A stretch of DNA of 64,000 nt, taken from Verrucomicrobiaceae bacterium. GTDB taxonomy: Bacteria; Verrucomicrobiota; Verrucomicrobiia; Verrucomicrobiales; Akkermansiaceae. The stretch is taken from positions 124,001 to 188,000 of the forward strand of contig JAIXWR010000033.1 in assembly GCA_027491155.1 (NCBI GenBank), written 5' to 3'. The notes under the pieces are model-generated. The model saw only the letters and a list, made by a program, of their open reading frames with translations. It made no database searches and was not told where the DNA came from. Position 1 is the stretch's first letter, and the number at the start of each line of letters is the position of its first letter. The position numbers and the translations under genes were made by a program. Of this stretch, positions 27,548 through 37,228 are shown piece by piece.

Positions 27548-30500
27548 ATGAACCTCACCAAGCTCAAGACCTTCGCCCCCGCCGCCCGGAATGCCTTCAT
27601 CGACGCGGTCGCGCGCCGGGCCGGTGCCCTCGGGATCCAGGCCGGGCGGGTGGAGGCGGTCACCGAGTCGGGGGACGTCGCCCTCATTGGCGGCCAGCCC
27701 TTCCCGCGGTCCATCGTACCACTGCGGAAGCAGCTCCTCGACCTCGTCCAGCGGGACGGCTTCGGCCCGACGATGGAGTCCATGGCCTACACCTGGTTCA
27801 ACCGCCTCGTCGCCCTGCGCTTCATGGAGCTGCACGATGGCTACCTCGACCACGGCTACCGGGTCCTCAGCCACCCGGAGGGCTCCAGCCTGCCGGAGAT
27901 CCTCCAGCACGCGGAGCACGTCAGCCTGGCCGGCCTCGACCGCGACGAGGTCATCCGGCTCAAGCTGGACGGCAACCGCGACGAGGAACTGTACCGGATG
28001 CTCCTGCTGGCCCAGTGCCACGAGCTGGGCCGCATCCTCCCGTCCATCTTCAGCCGGCTGGACGACGCCACCATCCTGCTGCTGCCGGACAATCTGCTGC
28101 ATTCGGACTCCGTCGTCCGCCAGCTCGTCGGCGGCAGCGAGGAGGGGGACTGGCAGGAGGTCGAGGTTCTCGGCTGGCTCTACCAGTTCTACATCTCGGA
28201 GAAGAAGGACAAGGTCATGGCCCGCAAGAGCGCCGTGCCCACCGAGGACATCCCCGCCGTCACCCAGCTCTTCACCCCGCACTGGATCGTCCGCTACCTG
28301 GTCGAAAACTCCCTCGGCCGGCTCTGGCTGCTGAATCGCCCGGGCTCCCGGCTGCGCGAGAACAATCAGATGCCCTATTACATTGAGGGCGAGCCGGAAA
28401 CCGACTTCCTCAAGATCAACAAGCCTGAGGACATCAAGCTCGTCGACCCCGCGGTGGGGTCCGCGCACTTGCTCACCTACGCCTTCGACTTGCTCGTCCT
28501 GATCTACGAGGAGGAAGGCTACGCGCCCGCCGAGATCCCCGGCCTGATTCTGCGGCACAACCTGCACGGGCTGGATCTCTGCCCCCGCGCCGCCCAACTC
28601 GCCGAGCTGGCCCTCGTCTTCAAGGCCCGGGAAAAATCCCGTCGCTTCTTCCAGGAGGGACAATTTGTCCGCCCGAACATCATCGAACTGCGCAACGTGA
28701 GCTTCGCTGCAGGCGAGCTGCACGACTACATCCAAGCCCTCGGGCTGGACGACCTTTTCAATCGTCCCGTGCTCCAGCTGCTCCACCAGTTCGAGGAGGC
28801 GAAGAACTTCGGCTCACTGATCCAACCGTGCCTCGACGAACGCGCCATCACCGATCTTCGCCGTGCCATCGAGGTGAAGGACCTCGGTGGCCAGCTCTTC
28901 CTGCGTGAGACGCACCTCAAAGTCCTGCGTGTGCTCAACCAAGCCGAGGCGCTCACCCAGCGGTATCACGTCGTCGTTGCCAATCCGCCGTATATGGGGG
29001 ATGGGCAGCAAAATTCTACGGTAAAGGTATTTCTTCGTGAGCATTACCTAGACTCCAAAGCAGACCTTTTTGCCTGTTTCATCGAACGCAGCATCGGGCT
29101 TTCATTATCGAATGGATATGCTGGCCTCGTGACGAGACACGGTTGGATGTTTATCGCTTCCTTCGAGAAGCTACGAACACGGTTGCTGAGGGAAAAGCAG
29201 CTAGTATCCCTTGCTCATTTAGGGGCAAGAGGGTTCGACAGCATCTCGGGGGAGGTGGTACAGGTCGCGGCGTTTGTCTTTCAGAACAAGACAAGTCCAG
29301 ATGCTGTCGCTCAATTCAGAGACCTGAGGAAAGGTCGAGATGAAGCCGAGAAAGGGGTGCTATTTCTAAACCCCAATGTCCGACATATCGCCTGTGCGTC
29401 TCAGTTCCTTAGAATCCCTGGAGCTCCCCTATGCTATTGGATTTCGATAGCTGCGGTTGAAGCATTCGCTCGACATCCCCGCCTTGGAGACCTAGCTACA
29501 ATTCGTGCAGGACTGCAAACTGGGGACAACAATAGATTTCTGCGTCTGTGGCATGAGGTTGGTCAAAGCTCTCTCGGTTTTGGCTATCAGAGTCGCGCTG
29601 ACGCGAAACTGACCACAGCGAAGTGGTTTCCGATCAATAAAGGGGGCTCGTTTCGGAAGTGGTGTGGAAACTCTGAATACGTGATCAACTGGTTCAATGA
29701 CGGTGAGGAGTTAAAGCAGCAAAAGGCCGAAGATTTGGCTAGTGGCAAGATCACGGCCAACAACTCGAAGTGCTGGAATCAGGACCATTACTTTAAGCGC
29801 GGACTTTCGTGGTCAGCCGTCAGCTCAGAGGCCGTTTCAGTTCGGCTCAATGGCTACGGATACCTTTTCGACACCACAGGCCAGACCGCATTTCCTGAAG
29901 GAAACGCTAGGCATGAGACTTTGTTGGCTCTGCTGAACTCCGGAGTTGCCGAGTATTTTCTCAATGCACTTTCACCCACCATGCACTTCAACTCGGGCAA
30001 TTTCGCTGACTTGCCAGTCCCGATTTCTGTGCAAACAGATGCTCTGGTAACTGAACGGGCAAATAAATGCGTCGGCCTCGCCCGGGCCGACTGGGACAAC
30101 TTCGAGACTTCGTGGGACTTTCGCGACCAGCCGTTGCTGCGTCCGGGGCTGAAGGGCGCGACGCTGGAGGCGTGCTGGCGAAACTGGGAGGCACAGAGCA
30201 CCGCCACCATCCGCCGGATGCAGGAGCTGGAGACGGAGAACAACCGGCTCTTCATCGCCGCCTACGGCCTCGACGGAGCGTTGCAGTCCGAAGTGCCCGA
30301 GGAGCAGATCTCCCTCTTCTGCAATCCCGCCAGCCGCTACAAGAAGAAGGCGAAAAAGAAGAAGAAAACAGCCGAAGACGATGACTCTGACGACTCCGAA
30401 GCAGAAGTCGAGGCAGTGTCCGCCTATTCGCCGGAGGAGCGTTCCAAGTTCTTCAGGGCCGACACGATTCGGGAGTTCCTCTCCTACGCCATCGGCTGCA

Positions 30501-31213
30501 TGATGGGCCGCTACAGCCCCGACCACCCCGGCCTGATCCTCGCCAACGCCGGCGACAGCGCCGCGGACTTTCGCCTGAAGCTGACCGCAGCCGGGCTGCG
30601 GATGAACGAGGTGACCTTCTTGCCGGACGAGGACGGCATCCTCCCGTTGCTGGATGGCGAATGGTTCGAGGACGACATCGTCCTCCGCACGCGGGAGTTC
30701 CTCCGCGCGACCTTCGGTGCGGCCTCCGTGGACGAAAACGTCCGCTTCATCGAGGCGGCACTGGGGAGCGACCTTCGGGGCTATTACCTGAGCGACTTCT
30801 ACAAGGACCACCTCCAAACCTACAAGAACCGGCCGATCTACTGGCTCTTCTCCAGCGGCAAGCAGAAGGCCTTCCAGTGCCTCGTTTACCTCCACCGCTA
30901 CACCCCTGGCACCCTGGCCCGGATGCGCACGGAGTATGTCATCCCGCTCCAAGGCAAGCTGGCCGCCCGGATTCCCCGGCTGGAGGAAGAGATCGGCAAG
31001 GCGACCACCAGCGCTAGCCGCAAGAAGCTCCAGACCGATCTGGATAAGACCAAGAAGCAGATCGTGGAGCTGGTGGCCTACGACGAGCAGCTCCGCTCCT
31101 ACTCCGACCAAGCCATCGCCCTCGACCTGGACGACGGCGTGAAGGTCAATTACGCCAAGTTCGGCACCCTCCTCGCCGAGGCCAAGAAGGTCTGTGGCAC
31201 CAAGGACGACTGA
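27548..31213 (+). CDS. pglX: BREX adenine-specific DNA methyltransferase PglX
   Basis: A 1221-residue N6-adenine methylase that modifies one strand of an asymmetric site and is required for BREX self/non-self discrimination. The SAM-binding motif DPAVGSAHLL lies near residue 299. The catalytic motif N-P-P-Y is at 479-482. The C-terminal third is helical, with a Lys-rich segment (KKKAKKKKKT) near residue 935. The DNA from about 28985 to 30065 (residues about 480-840) is near 50% GC against about 65-70% on both sides, suggesting replacement of the target-recognition part. The first 13 codons are duplicated at 25127. Confidence 0.95.
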   Translation: MNLTKLKTFAPAARNAFIDAVARRAGALGIQAGRVEAVTESGDVALIGGQPFPRSIVPLRKQLLDLVQRDGFGPTMESMAYTWFNRLVALRFMELHDGYLDHGYRVLSHPEGSSLPEILQHAEHVSLAGLDRDEVIRLKLDGNRDEELYRMLLLAQCHELGRILPSIFSRLDDATILLLPDNLLHSDSVVRQLVGGSEEGDWQEVEVLGWLYQFYISEKKDKVMARKSAVPTEDIPAVTQLFTPHWIVRYLVENSLGRLWLLNRPGSRLRENNQMPYYIEGEPETDFLKINKPEDIKLVDPAVGSAHLLTYAFDLLVLIYEEEGYAPAEIPGLILRHNLHGLDLCPRAAQLAELALVFKAREKSRRFFQEGQFVRPNIIELRNVSFAAGELHDYIQALGLDDLFNRPVLQLLHQFEEAKNFGSLIQPCLDERAITDLRRAIEVKDLGGQLFLRETHLKVLRVLNQAEALTQRYHVVVANPPYMGDGQQNSTVKVFLREHYLDSKADLFACFIERSIGLSLSNGYAGLVTRHGWMFIASFEKLRTRLLREKQLVSLAHLGARGFDSISGEVVQVAAFVFQNKTSPDAVAQFRDLRKGRDEAEKGVLFLNPNVRHIACASQFLRIPGAPLCYWISIAAVEAFARHPRLGDLATIRAGLQTGDNNRFLRLWHEVGQSSLGFGYQSRADAKLTTAKWFPINKGGSFRKWCGNSEYVINWFNDGEELKQQKAEDLASGKITANNSKCWNQDHYFKRGLSWSAVSSEAVSVRLNGYGYLFDTTGQTAFPEGNARHETLLALLNSGVAEYFLNALSPTMHFNSGNFADLPVPISVQTDALVTERANKCVGLARADWDNFETSWDFRDQPLLRPGLKGATLEACWRNWEAQSTATIRRMQELETENNRLFIAAYGLDGALQSEVPEEQISLFCNPASRYKKKAKKKKKTAEDDDSDDSEAEVEAVSAYSPEERSKFFRADTIREFLSYAIGCMMGRYSPDHPGLILANAGDSAADFRLKLTAAGLRMNEVTFLPDEDGILPLLDGEWFEDDIVLRTREFLRATFGAASVDENVRFIEAALGSDLRGYYLSDFYKDHLQTYKNRPIYWLFSSGKQKAFQCLVYLHRYTPGTLARMRTEYVIPLQGKLAARIPRLEEEIGKATTSASRKKLQTDLDKTKKQIVELVAYDEQLRSYSDQAIALDLDDGVKVNYAKFGTLLAEAKKVCGTKDD

Positions 31214-31215
31214 TC

Positions 31216-32196
31216 ATGCACGCACCAAGCACATTCGCGACGATACTCCCCGGCAAGGGCCGCTGGCGAGCCCGGGACGTCAGCTACTGGTCGGGACCGT
31301 GGGACCGGCTGTCTGCCCTCGTTCCCTTCTTCAGCCTGGAGCCCTTCCAGATGGCCGTGGATGCTCCCGGGAACCCCTACATGAAGGCCGTGGTCAGGAA
31401 GCCGGTCAACGTCACCGAGCACCCGATTCCGGTGGGTACGGTGTCCAACACCTACCAGCTGGTGCAGCACCATGAGGTCGTCAGCCGCTGCTTCGACGGC
31501 CTCCGCGCCGCAGGAGTTTGCCCCGATCATCTTGAGTGCGAGGTAGGCCTCACCGCCTTGGGCGAGTGGATCAATTTCCGTGCCTACTTCCCGGACACCT
31601 ACAACCACGTGCCCAAAGACGGGAACCCGATCCGTCTGCGCCTGGAGTGCTTCAACTCGGTCGACGGTTCAAGCAGGTTGATCCTGTTGCTGGGCTGGTA
31701 TCGGCTGGTCTGCTCCAACGGCCTGATCATCGGTGAGACGAAGGCCGAGCTGAAGGACATCCACGACCAGAGGCTCAATATCGACGTCATCCCCGGGATG
31801 ATCGCCGCCGGCCTGAAGAAGGTTCAAGGCGACATCGCGCGGATGGGTGCCTGGTCGTCCCAAGCGGTGGATCGGACTCACCTCGAAGGATGGGTGAATG
31901 GTCCTCTTGCGAAGCAGTGGGGGAAGAAGGCGGCTTGCCGGGTGTATCACATCTGCCAGACGGGCCACGACGTCGAGATCCTCGATCCCTTCGCGAAGGG
32001 CGAAGCCACCGAGAAGCCGGTGAGCCTGAAGGACGCGGTGCCAGGGTCCGCCACACCCGCCGAGAATCTCTATGACGTCTGCCAAGTACTCTCCTGGGTC
32101 GCCACCAAGCGCAGCGATACCGAGCAGCGGCTGGCGTGGCAGGTCGAGATCCCGAGTCTGGTTTTCCTTTTGTCCCAAGCTGCGAAAGCGGCTTGA
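31216..32196 (+). CDS. DUF932 protein embedded in BREX
   Basis: A 326-residue DUF932 family protein. The hallmark LVCSNGLIIG lies near residue 175, preceded by the strand-rich region VGTVSNTYQLVQHHEV. DUF932 proteins are common on phages and plasmids, and no general function is established. The start is 2 bp after the pglX stop and the gene ends 12 bp before pglZ, so it is expressed as part of the operon. It is not one of the six core BREX type 1 genes. It may be an accessory or a captured phage or plasmid gene; the latter would fit an anti-restriction origin. Confidence 0.8.
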   Translation: MHAPSTFATILPGKGRWRARDVSYWSGPWDRLSALVPFFSLEPFQMAVDAPGNPYMKAVVRKPVNVTEHPIPVGTVSNTYQLVQHHEVVSRCFDGLRAAGVCPDHLECEVGLTALGEWINFRAYFPDTYNHVPKDGNPIRLRLECFNSVDGSSRLILLLGWYRLVCSNGLIIGETKAELKDIHDQRLNIDVIPGMIAAGLKKVQGDIARMGAWSSQAVDRTHLEGWVNGPLAKQWGKKAACRVYHICQTGHDVEILDPFAKGEATEKPVSLKDAVPGSATPAENLYDVCQVLSWVATKRSDTEQRLAWQVEIPSLVFLLSQAAKAA

Positions 32197-32208
32197 TCCC
32201 TTTCCGCA

Positions 32209-34821
32209 ATGACTTCCGACCAAATCACCACCGTGCTCGACCGCCTCTACACCGAGAGCGGCCACCGGATCGTCCTGTGGAATGATCCGGATCAGGAGTT
32301 CGCGGACTTCGTGGACAAGCTTGCCCTCGACGGGGTGACGGTCCTCCACACCGACCGGGAGTCCACGCTCCAGGTGAAGAAGCGGCTGGAACTGGACGAC
32401 CGCACCGGAAAATACCTGCTCTACAGCGCCAAGGAGCCGCCGCCGATGGACGGTGACTGGCTGCTCGACATCCGGCACTACGCCTACTCGTTCCGGGCGG
32501 ACAAGGCCTCGCTGGTCATCGACGACCTCGGCCTGATCAACCACAGCCTGCGCGGGCACCTCGTGGAGCGGAAGAAATTCTTCGAGAGCAAGGACCGCGT
32601 CCGCAAGCTCCAGGCGCTGGTGCTGCCGACCGATGTCGAGGCCGATCTAGATCGCAAGATGTTGGCGGTGCTCCTGAAGGCGGACCAGCCGGAGCTGTTC
32701 GTTTTCCTCCGCATCCTGTTCCAGCGCATGGACGAGGAGGCGGATCTGGACCTGGGCATCCCCACCTCCGCGTGGGAGCAGGTGGAAAAGTTCGGCCTGG
32801 CGGATTTCTTCTGGGAGCAGGTGCGGGATCACTTCGGCTACACCGAGGAGAACCCGGGGCTGAAGAATCTGCTCATCCGCCTGCTGGCCACGGACTTCGC
32901 CCTGACCCTGCTCGCGCTGCCACCGCCGGCGATCCAGTCCCTCAAGCTGCCGGAGTCCGGCTCCGCCAACGCCACGGTCTTCCTCTCCCAGTGGCGGGAC
33001 AGCAACAGCACTGGGGCGTCCTATGACCGGCTCTCGGCCCGGATCTCGATCCTGCTGAAGATCGCGGACAACCTCGGGAGCTACGACTTGGCCGCGCTGG
33101 AGGCCGTGCAGACCTTCCAGGATGTCGAGAAGCGGATCACCAGCCTGCTGCGGGACCGGGTGGTGGAGGGTATGGACACCATCAAGGCGGAGGACGTCCA
33201 CCGGGTGGCCAACGGCCGCATGGACGGGCACTGGGCCTCCGACAAGCTGCCGGACAATCACGACACCCCGCGCTCCGCATACCGCTCCGTCTACCTGGCA
33301 CTGGCCGCGGCCGCCGACTTCGTCGACCTCCGCCGCACCCATGCCGACGGCTTCGGGTCCACCGCGGCGGCCGACCTGTGGGATGCCTACGCGAAGGGCC
33401 TCTACCGCTTCGACCAGCTCTACCGGCAGTTCAGCGAGCACGCCGACGCGGCGGAGGCGCAGACGTGGAGCGTGCTCAAGCCACTGCGGGAACAGATCGA
33501 GCAGCACTACACCAACGGCTTTCTCGGCGCGCTGTCGCTCGCCTGGGGGGACCGGATCGATCAGGGCCTGCTTTCCGACTGGAAGATCCCCGGGGTCACC
33601 AACCAGCAGGACTTCTACCGCCAGAGCGTGTTGCCGGTGCTGGACGAGCGCGCGGACCGCAAGGTCTTCGTCATCATCAGCGACGCCTTCCGCTACGAGG
33701 CCGCCCGCGAGCTGCTGATGGAGCTGAACGGGAAGTTCCGCTTCAAGGCCTCGCTCGATACCATGCTCGGCGTGCTGCCGTCCTACACCGCTCTGGGGAT
33801 GGCCAGCCTGCTGCCCCATGAGACCCTGGCCTACAAGGCGAGTGGCGACGTTCTGGTGGACGGCCAGTCGAGCGCCGGCCTGCCTGCGCGGAACGACATC
33901 CTCGACAAGCACCAGGGGCTCGCGGTGAAGGCCGACGACCTGATGGCCATGAAGCGGGACGAGGGTCGCGACTTCATCCGGGGCAAGCGGGTGATCTACG
34001 TTTACCACAACATCGTCGATGCCGCCGGCGACTCGGCGGCGACCGAAGGCAGCACCTTCAGAGCCGTGCGAGAGGCCATTACTTCGCTGGGCCAGCTCAC
34101 CCGGCAGATCATCGACAAGCTGAACGGCAGCCATGTCTTGATCACCGCGGATCACGGATTCCTCTACCAGGACACCAGCCCCAGCCTCCCGGACAAGAGC
34201 CACCTGGCGGACAAGCCGGACGGCACGGTGATCGCAAAGAAGCGCTACCTGCTCGGGACTGACCTCCCGGGCCACCCCTCCGTATGGCGGGGCACCACGC
34301 TGGATACCGCCGGGGCGGAGGGCGGCATGGGCTTCTGGATCCCCAAGGGGACCAACCGCTTCCACTTCGTCGGTGGCGCGCGCTTCGTGCACGGCGGCGC
34401 GATGCTCCAGGAAGTGATGATCCCGGTGATCACGGTAAACGAGATCGAGGGGAAATCAAAGGCCCAGACCCAGACCCGCGAGGTCTCCGTGGTCGTCGCC
34501 GGCCAGAAGCACAAGGTCACCACCAGCCTCTACCGCTTTCAGCTCATCCAGACGGAAGCCGTCAGCGACCGGGTGAAGCCGGTGACTCTCAAGATTGCGA
34601 TCTACGACGGCGAGGACCCGGTTACCGGCGTCGCCAAGGAGACCTTCAAGAGCACCTCCGACAGCATGGTGGACCGGACCCGCTACGTGCCGCTGACCTT
34701 GCAGGCCAGGGCCTTTGACAGTAGCAAGACCTACCACCTCCGACTCATCGACGAAGAAACCGGCATCGAGAAGAGCCGCTACGACGTCATCATCGACAAA
34801 GCCTTCCATGACGACTTCTGA
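32209..34821 (+). CDS. pglZ: BREX phosphatase-like protein PglZ
   Basis: An 870-residue PglZ protein of the BREX type 1 form. The alkaline-phosphatase-superfamily core is visible: VFVIISDAFRYEAAREL near residue 485 (metal-binding Asp) and LITADHGFLYQD near 645 (metal-binding Asp/His). The N-terminal half is helical and presumably mediates complex assembly. PglZ has metal-dependent nuclease or phosphodiesterase activity in studied systems. Its last 14 bp overlap the brxL start, a coupling typical of BREX operons. Confidence 0.93.
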   Translation: MTSDQITTVLDRLYTESGHRIVLWNDPDQEFADFVDKLALDGVTVLHTDRESTLQVKKRLELDDRTGKYLLYSAKEPPPMDGDWLLDIRHYAYSFRADKASLVIDDLGLINHSLRGHLVERKKFFESKDRVRKLQALVLPTDVEADLDRKMLAVLLKADQPELFVFLRILFQRMDEEADLDLGIPTSAWEQVEKFGLADFFWEQVRDHFGYTEENPGLKNLLIRLLATDFALTLLALPPPAIQSLKLPESGSANATVFLSQWRDSNSTGASYDRLSARISILLKIADNLGSYDLAALEAVQTFQDVEKRITSLLRDRVVEGMDTIKAEDVHRVANGRMDGHWASDKLPDNHDTPRSAYRSVYLALAAAADFVDLRRTHADGFGSTAAADLWDAYAKGLYRFDQLYRQFSEHADAAEAQTWSVLKPLREQIEQHYTNGFLGALSLAWGDRIDQGLLSDWKIPGVTNQQDFYRQSVLPVLDERADRKVFVIISDAFRYEAARELLMELNGKFRFKASLDTMLGVLPSYTALGMASLLPHETLAYKASGDVLVDGQSSAGLPARNDILDKHQGLAVKADDLMAMKRDEGRDFIRGKRVIYVYHNIVDAAGDSAATEGSTFRAVREAITSLGQLTRQIIDKLNGSHVLITADHGFLYQDTSPSLPDKSHLADKPDGTVIAKKRYLLGTDLPGHPSVWRGTTLDTAGAEGGMGFWIPKGTNRFHFVGGARFVHGGAMLQEVMIPVITVNEIEGKSKAQTQTREVSVVVAGQKHKVTTSLYRFQLIQTEAVSDRVKPVTLKIAIYDGEDPVTGVAKETFKSTSDSMVDRTRYVPLTLQARAFDSSKTYHLRLIDEETGIEKSRYDVIIDKAFHDDF

Positions 34822-36862
34822 CCTCTCCATCACGCCCGACACCGTGAACCTGGACGATCTGCTCAACGATCAGTTCGCCGGCAAGGTGGTTCGCAAGGAC
34901 CTGACCAAGCTGGTGAAGGAAGGCGCCAACGTGCCGGTGTACGTCCTGGAATACCTCCTCGGCACCTACTGTGCATCCCGCGACGAGACGGTGATCGCCG
35001 AGGGCCTGAAGACGGTGAAGACCGTGTTGGCGGAGAACTACGTCCGCCCGGATGAGGCGGAGAAGGTGAAGTCGTTGATCCGGGAGCGCGGCCGGATGAA
35101 GATCATCGACAAGGTGACGGTGAAGCTGAATGAGAAGCGCGACGTCTACGAAGCGTTGCTGTCGAACCTGGGCACCAAGGGCGTCGAGGTCGGCACCCAC
35201 TTCGTGAAGCAATACGAGAAGCTGCTGGCCGGCGGGATCTGGTGCATCATCACGCTCTCCTACTTCTACGAGGAAGGCCAGAAGGGCTCGCCCTTCATCA
35301 TCGAGGAGCTGAAGCCGATCCAGATGCCGAACGTCGACTTGGGCACCTACTTCACGGGGCGCGAGGCGTTCACCGAGGACGAGTGGCTCGATGCCCTCCT
35401 GCGGTCCACCGGGATGGAGCCGGCGAACTTCGACACCCGGGTCAAATGGCACCTGCTGGCCCGGATGATCCCGCTGGTGGAGAACAATTTCAACGTCTGC
35501 GAACTCGGTCCGCGCGGCACCGGCAAGAGCCACATCTACAAGGAAATCAGCCCGAACAGCATCCTGATCTCCGGCGGTAAGACCTCGGTCGCCAACCTGT
35601 TCTACAACATGAGTTCCCGCCGGGTCGGCCTGGTGGGGCTCTGGGATGTCGTCGCCTTCGACGAGGTGGCCGGGATCAATTTCGACGACAAGGACGGGGT
35701 CCAGATCATGAAGGACTACATGGCGTCCGGCTCCTTTGCCCGCGGGCGGGACTCGATCAACGCCTCGGCCTCGATGGTCTTCGTCGGCAACATCAACCAG
35801 CCGGTGGACACCCTGGTGAAGACCAGCCACCTGCTCGCCCCGTTCCCGGAGGCGATGATCGACACCGCCTTCTTCGACCGCTTCCACTGCTACATCCCGG
35901 GCTGGGAGATCCCGAAGATGCGTCCGGAGTTCTTCACCGACCGCTACGGCTTCATCGTGGACTACCTCGCCGAGGTCATGCGCGAGCTGCGCAAGCGGAG
36001 CTTCTCCGACGCGATCAACAAGTACTTCACCCTGGGCCGCGACCTGAACCAGCGGGACACCATCGCCGTGAAGCGCACGGTGTCCGGCCTGCTGAAGCTC
36101 CTGTATCCGAACGAGGCCTACACCAAGGAGGCGGTTGGACGCTGCCTGGACTACGCCCTGGAAGGCCGCCGGCGGGTCAAGGAGCAGCTCAAGAAGATCG
36201 GTGGCATGGAGTTCTACGATGTCCACTTCAGCTACACCGACATCGAGACCGGGGACGAGAAATTCATCAGCGTGAAGGAGCAGGGCGGGGGATCCCTGAT
36301 CCCGGACGGCACCATGAACCCCGGCGTGCTGCACACTGTCGCCACCGGCAACTCCTTGCTGGGGCTCTACCGGCTGGAAACGCAGGTCACCTCCGGCAAC
36401 GGCGGTCTCAAGCTCTCCGGCCTCGGCTCCAGCGCTTCAGCCAAGGAGGGCATCAAGGTCGGCTTCGACTTCTTCAAGGCCAACGCGAGCCGGGTCAGTG
36501 CCTCGCTCAAGCCCAGCGAGCACGACTTCCACCTGCACCTCGTGGAACTTCACAATAGCGGACCGGCCAGCGCGCTCACCTTGGCCTCCTTCGTCGCCTT
36601 CTGCTCCGCGCTGCTCCAGAAGCCCGTCCAGTCGCAGCTGGTGGTCCTCGGCAGCATGAGCCTCGGCGGCAGCATCATCCCTGTCGAGAGCCTCGCGGAG
36701 ACGCTCCAGGTGGCCTTCAACTCGGGTGCCAAGCGCATCCTCCTGCCGATGGCCAGCGTCACCGACATCCCGAGCGTCCCCGGCGAGCTTTTCGCCAAGT
36801 TCCAGACCAGCTTCTACTCCGACCCAACGGATGCTGTGTTCAAGGCGCTGGGGGTGGATTGA
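34808..36862 (+). CDS. brxL: BREX AAA+/Lon-like protein BrxL
   Basis: A 684-residue protein, nearly identical in length to characterised BrxL. The AAA+ domain has Walker A GPRGTGKS at 234-241 and Walker B WDVVAFDEVAG near 280. The C-terminal Lon-protease-like domain contains SGPASALTLASFVAF, the position of the Lon serine, and GAKRILLP, the position of the Lon lysine. BrxL assembles as a DNA-translocating barrel and is needed for phage exclusion. The frame is open upstream to 34715, but ATG 34808 is where homology begins; it overlaps pglZ. Confidence 0.93.
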   Translation: MTTSDLSITPDTVNLDDLLNDQFAGKVVRKDLTKLVKEGANVPVYVLEYLLGTYCASRDETVIAEGLKTVKTVLAENYVRPDEAEKVKSLIRERGRMKIIDKVTVKLNEKRDVYEALLSNLGTKGVEVGTHFVKQYEKLLAGGIWCIITLSYFYEEGQKGSPFIIEELKPIQMPNVDLGTYFTGREAFTEDEWLDALLRSTGMEPANFDTRVKWHLLARMIPLVENNFNVCELGPRGTGKSHIYKEISPNSILISGGKTSVANLFYNMSSRRVGLVGLWDVVAFDEVAGINFDDKDGVQIMKDYMASGSFARGRDSINASASMVFVGNINQPVDTLVKTSHLLAPFPEAMIDTAFFDRFHCYIPGWEIPKMRPEFFTDRYGFIVDYLAEVMRELRKRSFSDAINKYFTLGRDLNQRDTIAVKRTVSGLLKLLYPNEAYTKEAVGRCLDYALEGRRRVKEQLKKIGGMEFYDVHFSYTDIETGDEKFISVKEQGGGSLIPDGTMNPGVLHTVATGNSLLGLYRLETQVTSGNGGLKLSGLGSSASAKEGIKVGFDFFKANASRVSASLKPSEHDFHLHLVELHNSGPASALTLASFVAFCSALLQKPVQSQLVVLGSMSLGGSIIPVESLAETLQVAFNSGAKRILLPMASVTDIPSVPGELFAKFQTSFYSDPTDAVFKALGVD

Positions 36863-36892
36863 GCAGCGGGACCCGCGGCCTCCATTGGCAAA

Positions 36893-37228
36893 ATGATTGA
36901 GAACCTGAAAATCGACCGGAAGGGCTTCCTCAGCACCTGCAATTCGCTGGAGGCGGCGATGAAGACCCGCCCGGGCACTCACTGGGTGACGCTGAGGTTC
37001 GAGCCGGGACTGCTGCGGATGGAATCGGGCTGGGGCGGCGGGATCGTTGTAACCGACGGCAAGGAGGTCGCCGTTGGCAAACTGGCCTACGCCTTCATCA
37101 AGAAGTTGATTCGCACCCAAGGCCTCGCAAAGCTGAAGAAGGACTCGCTAAGCTGCATTCTTGCGCCCGGGATCGGCAAGCTGGTTATCGAGGATGGCGC
37201 GCTGCTATTGAAGTTCACGCCGAAGTAG
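36893..37228 (+). CDS. Small unknown protein downstream of brxL
   Basis: A 111-residue protein that I do not recognise. It begins MIENLKIDRKGFLSTCNSLE and is predicted to alternate beta-strands and short helices (FEPGLLRMESGWGG, GIGKLVIEDGALLLKF). The pattern vaguely recalls half of a sliding-clamp-type repeat, but this is not a claim of homology. It starts 30 bp after brxL on the same strand, so it is probably the last gene of the BREX transcript. Confidence 0.55.
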   Translation: MIENLKIDRKGFLSTCNSLEAAMKTRPGTHWVTLRFEPGLLRMESGWGGGIVVTDGKEVAVGKLAYAFIKKLIRTQGLAKLKKDSLSCILAPGIGKLVIEDGALLLKFTPK

